Positions 11,901 through 21,540 of a stretch of 52,062 nucleotides of DNA are shown here, piece after piece. A program made the position numbers and the translations under genes. Source of the DNA: Protostelium mycophagum (taxonomy: Eukaryota; Evosea; Variosea; Protosteliida; Protosteliaceae); contig MZNV01001073.1 of NCBI GenBank assembly GCA_002081555.1, positions 1 through 52,062 of the forward strand. Direction: 5' to 3'. The notes beneath the pieces are model-generated. The model ran no database searches. It saw only the letters and a list, made by a program, of their open reading frames with translations, and had not been told where the DNA came from. How positions within the stretch are numbered: position 1 is the first letter of the stretch; each line of letters opens with the position of its first letter.

Positions 11901-13461
11901 TTCCCGCCGGTTTTGACACCGACAAAGTACAGAAGAATGTTTCTGAAGTGTTTAGACACTGGATTGAAAATTATTTCGAGGACATCGACACAAAGACACT
12001 TCAGAAGCTCAAATTCCTCGTGGACGGCAGCACAGGTGATTATTGAAATATAATTTCTAGGTCAATATTTGTGTATATATATTTCAACTCTGCATTGTTG
12101 CTTTACATGAATGCCCAGATTTGTATACGAATTTACAATAGAGATCTTTCTAAAATAAATCATTAATAGAATAAAATAAACCATAATTGAGAAATAATAA
12201 AATTATATATTAAAATCAAAATAGGTCATTTGAAAGAGCTTAGCAAAGAATTATCCACGAAAATGGAAGAGATGAAGGAGAAGAAGAAGTTCCAGCTGGT
12301 AGAACTCGTCGACCTAAAAGTACCAGAGGAACAGCTCACCCCGGCTGACCTCTTTATGCTTCTGAACGAGTCTGAGATTGCGAGACAGTTCACTCTGATC
12401 GAGTATAAGATCTTTTGTAAAATTAAGGTCAGTTTTAACATTTTTTGTGATTTTTTGGTCGAAAAAAAGTAATTTCTTATTTGTTTGGGCAGAGCAAATA
12501 ATATTTCCAAAAAAGTTTAATTTGAAAAAAAGTTTTTTCTGAAATATTTTTTCGAAAGAAAATTGATGGAGAACAGCCGTCCGAGCTGCAGAACCAGTCT
12601 TGGAATAAGGAGAAATACCAGCACAGATCCCCCAACATTCTTAAGTTAATTTCTCGTGCCAACAAATTGTCCTTCTGGTAAAAGTTTCAGTATCGGTCCA
12701 TTCCAAGAAAAAACTTATAAATTCAGGGTCGCCAGTATTATATTATGGTTTCCCAAAGTGGCGGACCGCACCAAGGTCGTGGCCAAGCTTATCAACATCG
12801 GACAGCACATCCTTCAACTCAGCAATTGTAATTTTTCGACATTATTTCTGCGACAAAGATGCGGCTGAAAACTCTTTATATTAATATCTACAGTCAATAC
12901 ATTGATGGGTCTGCTGGCAGGACTTAATGTCTCCGCAATATCAAGACTGAAGCACACTTGGGCCGCGTTGCCACCACAGCTGAAGGAGACATACACCAAT
13001 TTGCAAGCTGTGTTCAACCCACAGAACTCTGGAAAGAGGTACAGACAAGAAGTTGCCGCTGCTAAAGCAAAGGGACCTGTGCTGCCTTATCTGTACGTAC
13101 TGAGATATTCATGATATCATGGACATCTATTTATAGATCACAGTGGAAGTTATCTGAAGGATTTGACATTTGCGGAGGACGGAAACAGGGACTTCATATC
13201 AGAAGAGAAGAAGGTGATCAACTGGACTAAACGTGAACTCATAGGCAAACTCGTCATGGAGGTAAAACACTACAAAGACATAATGACGTCATTATTCATA
13301 TGTTTCAGGTGCAAAGCTTCCAGCAGAAACCTTATTTATTCCCTTCCGTCGAGCCCATCAGTACTTTCTTAACAGAACTGCCACACTTGGACGACAACGA
13401 CTTGTACGACTTATCCTTCGTGAGAGAGCCAAAGGGAGCGGATGTCAGCAATATCGAATAG
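5975..13461 (+). CDS. Large RasGEF with two talin F0-like ubiquitin folds and helical-bundle regions
   Basis: This appears to be one gene of about 20 exons. The start region (5975) is Lys/Ser-rich (MSDKKGKKEKLDKKEKK). A first ubiquitin-like fold spans about 6150-6600 (RVRQSISKKLPQETDTYDLF). A Ser/Pro-rich linker follows. The exon ending near 7471 joins in phase to one at about 7717, giving a helical region (CCRGILTDVRDVKGMLNEG) that runs to about 9850 and resembles vinculin/talin bundles, with a charged coiled coil near 9110-9230. A second ubiquitin-like fold at about 10100-10370 (AVAKIREKIPVKPNENHGLY, then DYPQLSGGKVPLQLRVKEM) looks like talin F0. The C-terminus has a RasGEF N-terminal module (SIDQLIFHLVVGEDVPLQTF) and a catalytic RasGEF domain (LTPADLFMLLNESEIARQFT through SGSYLKDLTFAEDGN), ending at a TAG at 13459-13461. 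It should activate a Ras-family GTPase at the cell cortex. The single-gene model is inferred from phase-compatible splicing; two genes split near 7500 is the alternative. Confidence 0.72.
9301..9329. repeat. Intronic hairpin GCGGC-AGA-GCCGC with ATGAG/CTCAT outer arms
   Basis: The core GCGGC-AGA-GCCGC (9309-9321) is flanked by ATGAG on the left and CTCAT on the right, so the palindrome extends past the GC core. It lies in a RasGEF-gene intron, downstream of a degenerate copy at about 9252-9266. Confidence 0.6.
9929..9941. repeat. Intronic hairpin GCGGC-TTT-GCCGC
   Basis: A perfect 5-bp stem with a TTT loop in an intron of the RasGEF gene, about 90 bp before the exon that starts near 10034. 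It is the same sequence family as the copies at 1975, 3350, 9309 and 10755. Confidence 0.6.
9994..10009. repeat. Two-unit CCCTAAA-type interstitial telomere-like repeat
   Basis: CCTAAACCCTAAACCC occurs in the intron just upstream of the acceptor near 10033. Two units of a plant/protist-type telomere repeat are too few to show telomeric origin, and chance is possible. Confidence 0.4.
10755..10842. repeat. Intronic hairpin followed by a ~32-bp tandem duplication
   Basis: An 8-bp stem hairpin GCTGCGGC-TCT-GCCGCAGC (10755-10773) is followed at once by two near-identical units of about 32 bp (about 10776-10807 and 10808-10840). Both contain the core TTGGTGCTG(A/G)CAATCTATGC. They lie in an intron of the RasGEF gene. 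The duplication is direct and recent-looking, with only a few differences between units. Confidence 0.65.
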
Positions 13462-13483
13462 ACATATTGTATTTTAATTTATC

Positions 13484-14335
13484 TCAATACCTCCTGTCTG
13501 AAGCACAGAAGGACTTTATGTTTTTTCTGCTGGCGATGGACTCGTGGAAAGCGTTTAAGAGGGGGAGGCTGGGCAGGAATAATGGTATTTCGCGAGACAA
13601 AGCGTCCAGCAGAGCGAATAATTTGATATCGACCCAAGTGATCTGTGGCGTGATTAAGTTGATTCTTTAAGAAGGTAGTACCTTGTCACCGACCAAGTGG
13701 TAGGTGCTGTTCTGGGCCATGAGGGTGCAGAGATGAGACACCTCTGGAAGGAGGATGTTTTCTACGAACTCATCCTTTTTCTTCTCGAGTTCGATGCCAA
13801 ACAAACTCTGAAGGCATGAGTGTCATCAAAGCAGATTGAATCGTTACTTTTTTCATGAAATCGGAATTCCAAAAGACTTCGAGGATCTGAAAAGTGTGAT
13901 CAGAAGCTGAAGGTGTCTTGATCATGTAGAGTACCTTGTCGCACTGCTCTGCCCACATGTCGCACAGAGCGGTCTCCTTTTCGTTCTGGCCGTACAGTTG
14001 AGTTTTTCTGTTCAGATCAGACTGCAGTCGTATTCTTATGAATAGTACCTCGCGATATGTCTCATGATGGCGTTGGGATGGACAATGGCCAGATCATCTT
14101 CTTCTATCCTGATCAGAACAGTCCACCAATAAATTCGTACCCCACAAAGGCAAAACAGGGAGTGGTAATGAGAGCTTATACTTGGCAAACTCTGCTCCTG
14201 TGAGGGTCATCTCATCATAATCCAAATTAGCTTCTGCGAGCAGGAGACGTATCTGTGGAAATTAGAAGGATATGTATCTCGTCCAACCTGGTCGCAGGTG
14301 CCTCTAGCAGCATAGTATGTGAGTCGATTTCTCAT
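13484..14335 (-). CDS. Glutathione S-transferase (sigma/pi-like)
   Basis: Joined exons give a full-length GST of about 200 residues. The N-terminal thioredoxin fold begins MRNRLTYYAARGTCDQ, with the usual catalytic Tyr position, followed by IRLLLAEANLDYDEMTLTG. A PVLPLW stretch holds the cis-Pro, and DLAIVHPNAIMRHIAR matches the glutathione-binding segment (usually Q-S-x-A-I). The helical domain has LYGQNEKETALCDMW and STYHLVGDKITWVDIKLFAL, and ends NIKSFCASDRRY. Skipping the intron at about 13634-13674 is essential; reading through it would truncate the protein after GDK. GSTs conjugate glutathione to electrophiles in the cytosol, and this class also includes prostaglandin synthases. The stop codon lies 22 bp from the stop of the convergent RasGEF gene, so their 3' ends probably overlap. 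Confidence 0.9.
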
Positions 14336-14907
14336 GTTGGTGTTCGTAATTAAAATGAAAGAAAGGATGTCTTTGTCTCGTTGTAGAATTAGATCAAGCT
14401 TAATCCCATAATTAGACAAAATCGTTTTGAACTACTGCATATGCACCACATTCCTGAAATAAAATGGAGCGCACAGCCGAGTAATTACTTCGTTTGTGTA
14501 GATCGAAATCGATTTGTCGAGCTCCCTCCAAGAGATCACTCATCATTACTGGCGCAATCGCTTCTTTTTGAAAGAAGAATTTGAATTTGTTTGAGGACGA
14601 AGCAAGACGACATAATTTTTTTGCATGAGGGATGTACAGAGGGGAGCTATTCCAGATTCCAATGCAAAAGACAACTTTTCAGAGTTCATCAAAGTGCAAT
14701 TTTACAGAGGTAGACAAGTTCTGATGGCCTCTCACATTCAACATGGGATGAACTTTCGTGTTCTCTTGCCTGTTTCCCTTCAACTCAGGGGTTGTGCCCA
14801 AATAAAACTTTATTTTAGGACCTGTCAGTCATCTCCTAAAGGAGGAAATTTACATCCCTATTTTTTCATTTTCCAACGTCTCTCTCAGGTTCGCATCAAA
14901 AGCAACC
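14336..14907. other. Divergent intergenic region between the GST and the 435-residue protein gene
   Basis: About 570 bp between two divergent start codons. The minus strand has an open stretch at about 14414-14676 whose first ATG gives only about 45 residues (MMSDLLEGARQIDFDLHKR). No domain is recognisable and the frame could be chance. The plus-strand frame from 14625 overlaps the real start at 14908 in another phase and is not convincing. The rest probably holds the two promoters. Confidence 0.4.
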
Positions 14908-16511
14908 ATGCATACGGAAGAGGACGACGGTCTCGACGACGGGGAGGCCCGCATGAGAGTTCTATTTGAGGGTGTGCTGAGATTAGATTCTATCGAGCTC
15001 GCCAGTACCAAACAGGAATACTGTGACGATCTCATTTTCAGTGATGAGGAAGAACTGGGAGATGATGCACCTTCACCGAGATCGCCAAAATCACCAAAAC
15101 CAACCATATCATTAATTGAAGAGGTCACCAGTGACACGGCGATCGACTTCCAGCCTTGGGAGAACTGCAACGAACCTTTCATACCAGAACACAAAGAGGA
15201 TCCTGGGTCATATTACCGTTTCAAATTGTCAGAACTTCGAGCTTTTCAACAATACGTGTACACATCGGCTCCACGGCTTGATTTTGTCACAAATAAGGAG
15301 TTACTCGTCTCCATAAGCCTCATGCTAGGTGGTATGCGCACCAAACTCGGCAACACCTCTTCAGAACAGATCCCAGGTCCATTATTGCAACAAATGGATC
15401 TGTTAATCCACCACATACAACTCTTCATAGAGGTCACCACTCTCCACAACCACAGAATCATGGCACTCAAAGGGATGACACCGACCAATTCTCATCTTTG
15501 GACACACTCCTCCTTAGGGTTCATGCCAGAACTATCATCACTCGCTTTCGCTTGCAATACACACCAACCATCACTCGATTTTTATGAGGAGAGAGGATTC
15601 TTGAGCACCATGACCACCATACTTCAAAGAGTAGACCAGAGATTGGCCACCTCTTTAGAAAGCAAGCTCATGTCGCAGAAGGTCAGTCACATTTAGTTTC
15701 TATGATCCCGCCAAACATGAATTTGAAATTTGGCGGCAAATTTTCACAAACCTGCGAAAGCTGTAGCAGCGCTACAGATCAATACGTGGATGATGTGAAG
15801 TGCCACGGTCGTGTCAATCAACTGATGATTTTTCAGGATCACGATCACCTCTGTCATCTCGTGCGTTACATTGGCTGGAACCTCGCTTACAACTCCGTTT
15901 TAAATAGTGAGACTATCCTCCAGAAGAAGGAACAAGATCTCTCTCAATCATTATCACGGCTCGAACTCGTCTTGGATGATGACAACTTTGCCATGTGCTT
16001 CCGGCCTCTGCAAGATGAGGTCAATCAATTCCTCTCATTACTGCATGTCGGTCAGATGGCCGCACAAACCTTCTTCCAAAACATCCTCAAGATGGCGGAT
16101 CGATCTCAAACCGAAGACATCGCGAGTGGCCGACAGAAGGCAGCACCCATCAGATTGAATAGCTCAAATACACTTCGAAATAGAGGGACAAACAACAATA
16201 AGAGAGAGTCCAACTCCGCGATTGGCTACAGAGAATTCTTAAAGGTAAATATATTCGATCAAAGTCATGTGGTGATTTTCTTGCTGCTATCATTTTTGGG
16301 TGACCATTTTCCACGTCTTTGTGTGGTGCCACTACACAGTTGTAGTTCTCAGTCCATTTATTGTGATTTTATTGAGAAATTGTAGGCAAGAAGAGGCCTG
16401 GAAGAATTAGACAAGAGCACAGAGAGGGCCAACAGAACGCTTCACAACATCTTACTACAGTGCGTCATGAAGAGAGGCTCATCTTTCGCCAAGGGCCTTT
16501 TAGAACGGTAA
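14908..16511 (+). CDS. Uncharacterised 435-residue helical protein
   Basis: Three exons (14908-15681, 15837-16244, 16386-16511), all joined in phase 0, give a 435-residue protein. It starts MHTEEDDGLDDGEARMRVLF and has an acidic Ser/Pro segment (residues about 48-70). A largely helical body follows (LQQMDLLIHHIQLFIEVTTL, LCHLVRYIGWNLAYNSVLNS, VNQFLSLLHVGQMAAQTFF), then a basic, Asn-rich linker at about residues 365-385, and it ends SSFAKGLLER. I see no signal peptide or membrane span and do not recognise the family. The long open first exon and coherent splicing support a real gene. A distant scaffold or adaptor family would be compatible, but nothing in the sequence fixes a function. Confidence 0.75.
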
Positions 16512-16535
16512 TTACTCTTTATTTCATTGTAATTA

Positions 16536-16760
16536 TTAGTCTTTTTGTATTGTAATATTGTAATACGCGGGCTTCGTCCGATTCCAAACCGTGAAATTCA
16601 CGATTCTTACCGCGCTCTTAACGTGAGATCTAAAGTAACACAGAGCCAAGAGCATGCCGAGAGAGAAGAGGCATAGCGTCGCCAGAATCGTGACAGACGT
16701 CAGAAAGCTGTTGGGATCACCACAGAACCAAGAGAAGTTTGGAAATGATTTTCGCTTCAT
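16536..16760 (-). CDS. Small single-span membrane protein, hypothetical
   Basis: A single open frame of 74 residues with an ATG start. After a polar start (MKRKSFPNFSWFCGD) comes one hydrophobic span (SVTILATLCLFSLGMLLALCYF), then a basic segment. A splice donor (GGTAAGAAT) after the span could give another C-terminus, but downstream sequence overlaps the 3' end of the convergent 435-residue gene and offers no clear exon. No family is recognised. The hydrophobic segment with flanking charges is the only support. Confidence 0.4.
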   Translation of the reverse strand: MKRKSFPNFSWFCGDPNSFLTSVTILATLCLFSLGMLLALCYFRSHVKSAVRIVNFTVWNRTKPAYYNITIQKD

Positions 16761-17022
16761 TCAGATCAGAAAGTCAATGGATCAGTGCATGACGTTCATA
16801 TCTTGATGTACCACCACACATATATCGATATCCCTTTGTACACTTTAGAATAAACTATGTAGAGACACGTCTTTTGGACTTGCGATTGGTGATGTGAAGA
16901 ATATTCTTCGTAGCTACCTCTTTATCGAAAAAAGAGTACATGTTGTGGGAATCAGATTGCGAATGGATGATGTGAACGACATTATCATAGATAATGATCC
17001 GACTTGATGTTTTATTTCTTCA
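16761..17022. other. Short intergenic region
   Basis: The segment would hold the 3' UTR of the EGF-containing surface protein and the promoter of the small membrane protein. I see no coding sequence or structured repeat in it. Confidence 0.4.
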
Positions 17023-18506
17023 TTAGGAAAGAAGAAGGGCTAATGCGATGACACTCAAGAGAATCATCTGCTTCTCGACACCTCCGGTAGGTGTAATTTT
17101 GGTGGGTCCGGTTGTGGCGGGTGTGTTGCCGGAGACAGATGAGGCCGTGGAGACCGAAGAGGATGAGGATGAGGATGAGGGAGAGGGAGAAGGTGTCGGT
17201 GTCGAACCTTGTGCACAGTTGGTGCCCGAGTAACCAGAGTAGCACGCACATGTCCCGATGGCATCGACTGTGTATTGAGGATTGTTGCATTGGCCATGAT
17301 CGTAGCAGTTGTAGCTGCACCCAAAACTATTGGCCACGATGATGGAGCTCGGGGTGAAATAAAAATTCTGGGTCCCACCGTTTGTCATATAAGAACCGGG
17401 AAGCAGAGAGGACGGCGAATTAGACGTCAGTGGTCGGGGTGGCACTTGAGAGCCGACAATAGAGGCAGGGCTGACAAATTCCAAATAAGTATTGTCGTAG
17501 TATACCCAAGAGATGAGGTTCATCCTTGCTGAAGAGTACGCTCCTGCATGATATCAACAATGACAATTGAACTTCTCATACCGAGTCCTGAACTCGCTCT
17601 GACAAAGGTATCATAGTATTCGAATCCATTTCCGCTTTTAACCATGTACAGGATCGCATCCAATGAGAAATTCACTTGGGAGAATCCAGAGTTCTTTGAG
17701 ATGGTCATGATTGATGGAAAGCTGTACTGTTGGTGTGATTAGATGGATAAGGTCACAAAGGGACTCACTTTCATTAAGACGACCAAGTCCAGACTGTGAA
17801 TGTCGCGTATGATACCGATGGTGGTAAGATTGTTGGCATACAGGGCGACAATGTTGAAGGGGAATAGTCGATGTCTGTCCAAGTAGAAGAAGCAGGTTGT
17901 CCGACGATCTGTAGTAGACATCGGTTGCACCAAAAGATAGCTGAGTGGTGAAGTTTGAAAACGTGAAAGAGTTGAGATTGAGGAGGATCAACTGGCCGTA
18001 TCCTCTTCCCGCATTGGCGCCAGAATGGATGTATAGGTTGTCGGGACTGTCTGAACCAATAAGGGCACCATCCAAAGGCACAGGAGAAGGGTGGGAGGTG
18101 ATGACATAGGAAGATGGTGAGCCAGAGAGGACATAGACAGTATTGATCCCAAAGAGGTAAATCGTGTCTACGCTGTTCTTTGTAATGATCCATCCTCCGG
18201 TTATTCTCTCTGATGCAGATATGGAACTGTTGAGCTGTGTGATGTGTAAAATCGCGAGGAGATCATGGTATTGACACCACTCTGCGAGTAGTTCTGGGTT
18301 GGCAGGCTGTTCAGATCCAATACATAAAGGACGGTACTGGGAGTGGTGGGAATGAGAAGGGTTAGGCCGCTGTTGTCGTTGTTGATGGCCGACTTAAAAG
18401 TCACCCCAGAAGGCGCGAGGGTAGATATTTGCCCTTGTCCGAGATCCAAGGTTTGAGAGGCAGAGAGCGCGATGAGAAGGGACAGGAAACAGAGGTGGAG
18501 GTGCAT
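17023..18506 (-). CDS. Secreted cell-surface protein with beta-propeller-like repeats, EGF-like domain and probable GPI anchor
   Basis: The start codon at 18506 opens a clear signal peptide (MHLHLCFLSLLIALSAS). The ectodomain contains repeated blade-like stretches such as GALIGSDSPDNLYIHSGA with many N-glycosylation sites, suggesting a beta-propeller or similar all-beta fold. Near the C-terminus is an EGF-like domain with six cysteines (CSYNCYDHGQCNN, then GTCACYSGYSGTNC). A Ser/Thr/Pro stalk with a poly-Ser run follows, then a hydrophobic end (QMILLSVIALALLLS) with no cytoplasmic tail, the pattern of a GPI-attachment signal. Introns lie near 18235-18280, 17850-17870, 17700-17770 and 17520-17600. 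It probably acts at the cell surface in adhesion or recognition, as such proteins do in social and protosteloid amoebae. The exact ligand is unknown. Confidence 0.8.
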
Positions 18507-19341
18507 CTCTTCTTTCTTTCTGGTCTGGCGGAATGACCAAGCATATTGGATATCCAATCGGCGGGAGATCGATACTCGGGCGATAGCCCCTATGTTTTCG
18601 GGATTGTGCTTGTGCATTCCGCCTTAATGCGATCATCTCTAATTATCGGCAGACATTTGGAGCAATAAATGTCAGCCCAGAAATCCTTGGTTACTATGGC
18701 ACTTGTGCCAAGGCGAGGTCTTCGAATTTGCAAACATAAATAAAAGAATTTTATGCAGTTGAGAACATCAATTTATGAGCATTTTTTAAACATTCCAGTA
18801 ATGTGCGTGATATTTGCAGATCTCTTGCCGCGGACCAGATCTGGGCCTATCTCCACGGTAATCTGCATCTTTTTCATCAGCTTCTGTGATGAATGAGAAA
18901 GTTCGGGGGATGTCAACCTCTATACAACCCTGCAAGGCGAGAAAATGCAATGGAGACGTTTAAAAATTATAGCTCCGATAAGCTATTGCCCCGCGGACAC
19001 GGATTTGTACAAAGTTCAAAATTAATTTTGAAAGCAATTATTTTTTTATAATCCTGGTAAGCGACGTGACCATTGCGGTAAGCGATTGTCACCCCGGTGA
19101 CCACCTTACCGTGACACTCGCGTTCCGTACCGGGATTGTTGAAAAATTATTTGCTTCAAACGATAATTTTGAAATTGGTACAAATCCGTGTCCGCCGGGT
19201 AACATATCATTGTGAATATTATAATAAGATAAAGTTGTTTTAGAATTATATCATCTTTTCAACGGTTTGATTTTTCTTGGTCCCTTTCTCATTTGAATAA
19301 AACGAAGAGTGGGAATTGGGGTAAATCGAGGGTGATTCAGG
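18507..19341. promoter_or_regulatory. Divergent intergenic region between EGF/GPI protein gene and RPC3
   Basis: The 835 bp region carries promoters for both neighbours and a large palindromic element (18984-19206), annotated separately. Outside that element I see no open frame of note. Confidence 0.5.
18984..19206. mobile_element. Near-complete palindrome of about 220 bp, MITE-like foldback element
   Basis: The left arm (about 18984-19050, containing GCGGACACGGATTTGTAC) reappears as its reverse complement in the right arm (about 19140-19206, containing GTACAAATCCGTGTCCGCCG). The inner segment, with GGTAAGCGACGTGACC on one side and GGTGACCACCTTACC on the other, is itself inverted, and the midpoint is TCACCCCGGTGA at about 19090-19101. 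The whole block could fold into one long imperfect hairpin. It has no coding capacity. The shape fits a non-autonomous foldback or MITE element. A cruciform-forming regulatory sequence near the RPC3 promoter is an alternative. I could not identify a sure target-site duplication. Confidence 0.75.
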
Positions 19342-21348
19342 ATGAATGCCCGCTCAGATGAAGAGGACAACGTGCCTGCGCCACCTAAAGCAGAGCCAAG
19401 AGTCAACCAGATCTTGATCAAACTCGTGGAAGACATTATCCAAGAGGATTTTGGCGTCATTGCAAAGGTATCTGTGGTAAGAAATATTTCTGAGCGTTTT
19501 AGAAAGTTGCCTCTGAACTAGTGACGAGAAAAGAACTGCCTCTTGTTCAATTGATGAAACAAACTGCTCTTGACAAGGCAATCATCACGAAAGTACTTCT
19601 CATTCTGATACAACATAATTGCGTCCGACATAGGGAACAAGATCTTGGCATCAATCCTCAGACTAAAAAGTATGTGTTGCCATTCGATGGGAGTTTAAAT
19701 ATTTTAGATCAAATGTTGTCCTGGTTACCTCTCTAATTGTGGAAAATGTGTTGGCAAGAGTGAGATTTCCCAGTTACCTGAAGTTGGCAAGAGAAAGATT
19801 TCAAGAGGAGGTAACAAGGAGTATGATGCATTTTTTCAATTGTTCGTAGGGTTTAAATATATTTGAAGAAGCATTGACCAAAGGACACCTCAGCATGAAT
19901 CAATATATTGAAGATTATAAGAAGTCCAGCTATTTGGCGGGTAAAATTGAATACGATCAGTTGATCAAGTTGCTGAGAAATTCTGAAGTGTACAGGGCGG
20001 TTACCTTTTGAGATAAATACAATTGCTGACAAAAAGAAAGAAGTCTTCGAAGCGATGATCACGGAAAATTTCCTGATTGACGTGTCCATCGACGAGTATG
20101 CTTCAGGCGTATCAAAATTGAACGCAAATTTTGTCGATCAGGATGTAAGTCTTTTATTGATTATTTTTTAGTTGTAATTAAAAAGGATTTTAAATATCAA
20201 AATTCGGAAACCATTTTATGACAAAGAAAGTTTGCGGGTCGTGTGTTTTGGCGTGTTAATTTCAGCCGGTGCAATCTGCTATTAAGGAACGACGCTATCG
20301 TAGAACTGGTCAGAGAAAAATACCGGGAACACGCGCATGGAGGACCACCAGCATCCATCATACAAACAGCCTTCAGAATTTTAGAGCCAACTTTGCACGC
20401 ACAACAGACGGAATCCAGTGAGAACGAACACCTAAAAATTTTTAAATTAAAATAATACCATTCTGACAGGAGACAGATGAGATTGCGGTGGAGCAGCTGA
20501 TGGAGAAATTCAGAAGAACAAGCAAAGCATCAGACATAGAAATGGAGGCTAGTCTCACAAAGTTTTTCAGTCTCATGTCCACAGGAAGAGATCCGATCGT
20601 CAAACTCAAATCAGGAGACGGAAGAAATGCTCATTACACCGTACGTAAATATATCTCGATGTCGTTAATATCTGCAGGTGAACATCAAAGGTATATCTTA
20701 TTTAATCAAGAGAAGAATTGTGGAATCATGGGTCCATCACAAATATGGTCCCAATTCTGCCAGGATTGTCAGGTGTTCATTCTCATCTTGAAATTGTATC
20801 GTTTGTGAATCGATTGCAGGTTATTAGACGCAAGAAAATATTTGGATATAGACAAGATAGCTACGGTGGGGATGATGCCTGTGAAGGAAGCTCGCTGCAG
20901 GCTGTACGACATGTTGACAGCAAATGTCATCCAGATCAAGGTGAAGTGTCTGTAGAGTGTATAAATTAAAGAGAGCAGGAAGTGCCTCGCACGGCGGAAA
21001 GACAACCGAGCAAGACGATTTTTCTATGGTATACAGATATGAATGTGATGATTCAGAATTTGATTATAGATATGCACAAAGGCCTCTTCAACATAAGGTT
21101 TATCTATTTCATCCCTGCGATTGGTGATAATTCTGAATAGGACACGCTTGAGACAACATTTGACCGAATACAAACAAGTGATTGATAAGAATGCCGCAAT
21201 AGAAGATTATGAATTCCAAGGGAAAGCAGTCAACGGACTGTCAGAGAATGAGTCAAAGAGATTGAAAAAGATACAAGACATACAAGACCAACTCGAGTTT
21301 TCGATCATGAACTTGGATAAGACTCTCTTGCTCTTGAGCATGGAATAA
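19342..21348 (+). CDS. RPC3: RNA polymerase III subunit RPC3 (RPC82/POLR3C)
   Basis: The protein starts MNARSDEEDNVPAPPKAEPR and enters the first winged helix with ILIKLVEDIIQEDFGVIAK. The following LLILIQHNCVRHR aligns with LCVLVQHNLVSYQ of human POLR3C. Later winged-helix segments are NDAIVELVREKYREHAHG and VESWVHHKYGPNSARI. The stretch IATVGMMPVKEARCRLYDML matches the POLR3C part reading FAMIPAKEAKDMLYKML, and the C-terminal helix ends FSIMNLDKTLLLLSME. Seven or more introns are needed. RPC3 forms, with RPC6 and RPC7, the initiation subcomplex that opens Pol III promoters (tRNA and 5S genes). The alignment over several blocks makes the identity firm; individual splice sites are approximate. 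Confidence 0.9.
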
Positions 21349-21540
21349 TAATCTTAACCTTAGTGTGGAATAATCTTTACCTTAGGAATAATAATCTTAA
21401 CCTCTTTCCGTTTATTGTGCCAGGCACACTCATCATATTATTGTTAAAATCGATACAGTTCTCGTGTGCCGTTCTATTTCGATTCAGGTACAATACAAAG
21501 GAGATAAAGATAAACAGATAAACATTGGTAGGAAAATACC

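Noticed and set aside
13667-13669. Stop that would truncate the GST after about 150 residues
   Set aside because: It lies in an intron; splicing to about 13633 restores the full GST C-terminal domain ending in a typical ASDRRY sequence.
14625-14969. Plus-strand frame of 114 codons overlapping the 435-residue gene
   Set aside because: It overlaps the start of the real coding frame in a different phase and has no recognisable features.
17110-17230. Acidic Glu/Asp repeat frame on the plus strand
   Set aside because: It is the antisense of the poly-Ser/Pro stalk of the GPI-anchored protein.
19342-21348. Cullin-like or winged-helix protein of another family
   Set aside because: First considered because of the winged helices, but several aligned blocks fit POLR3C/RPC3 in order.
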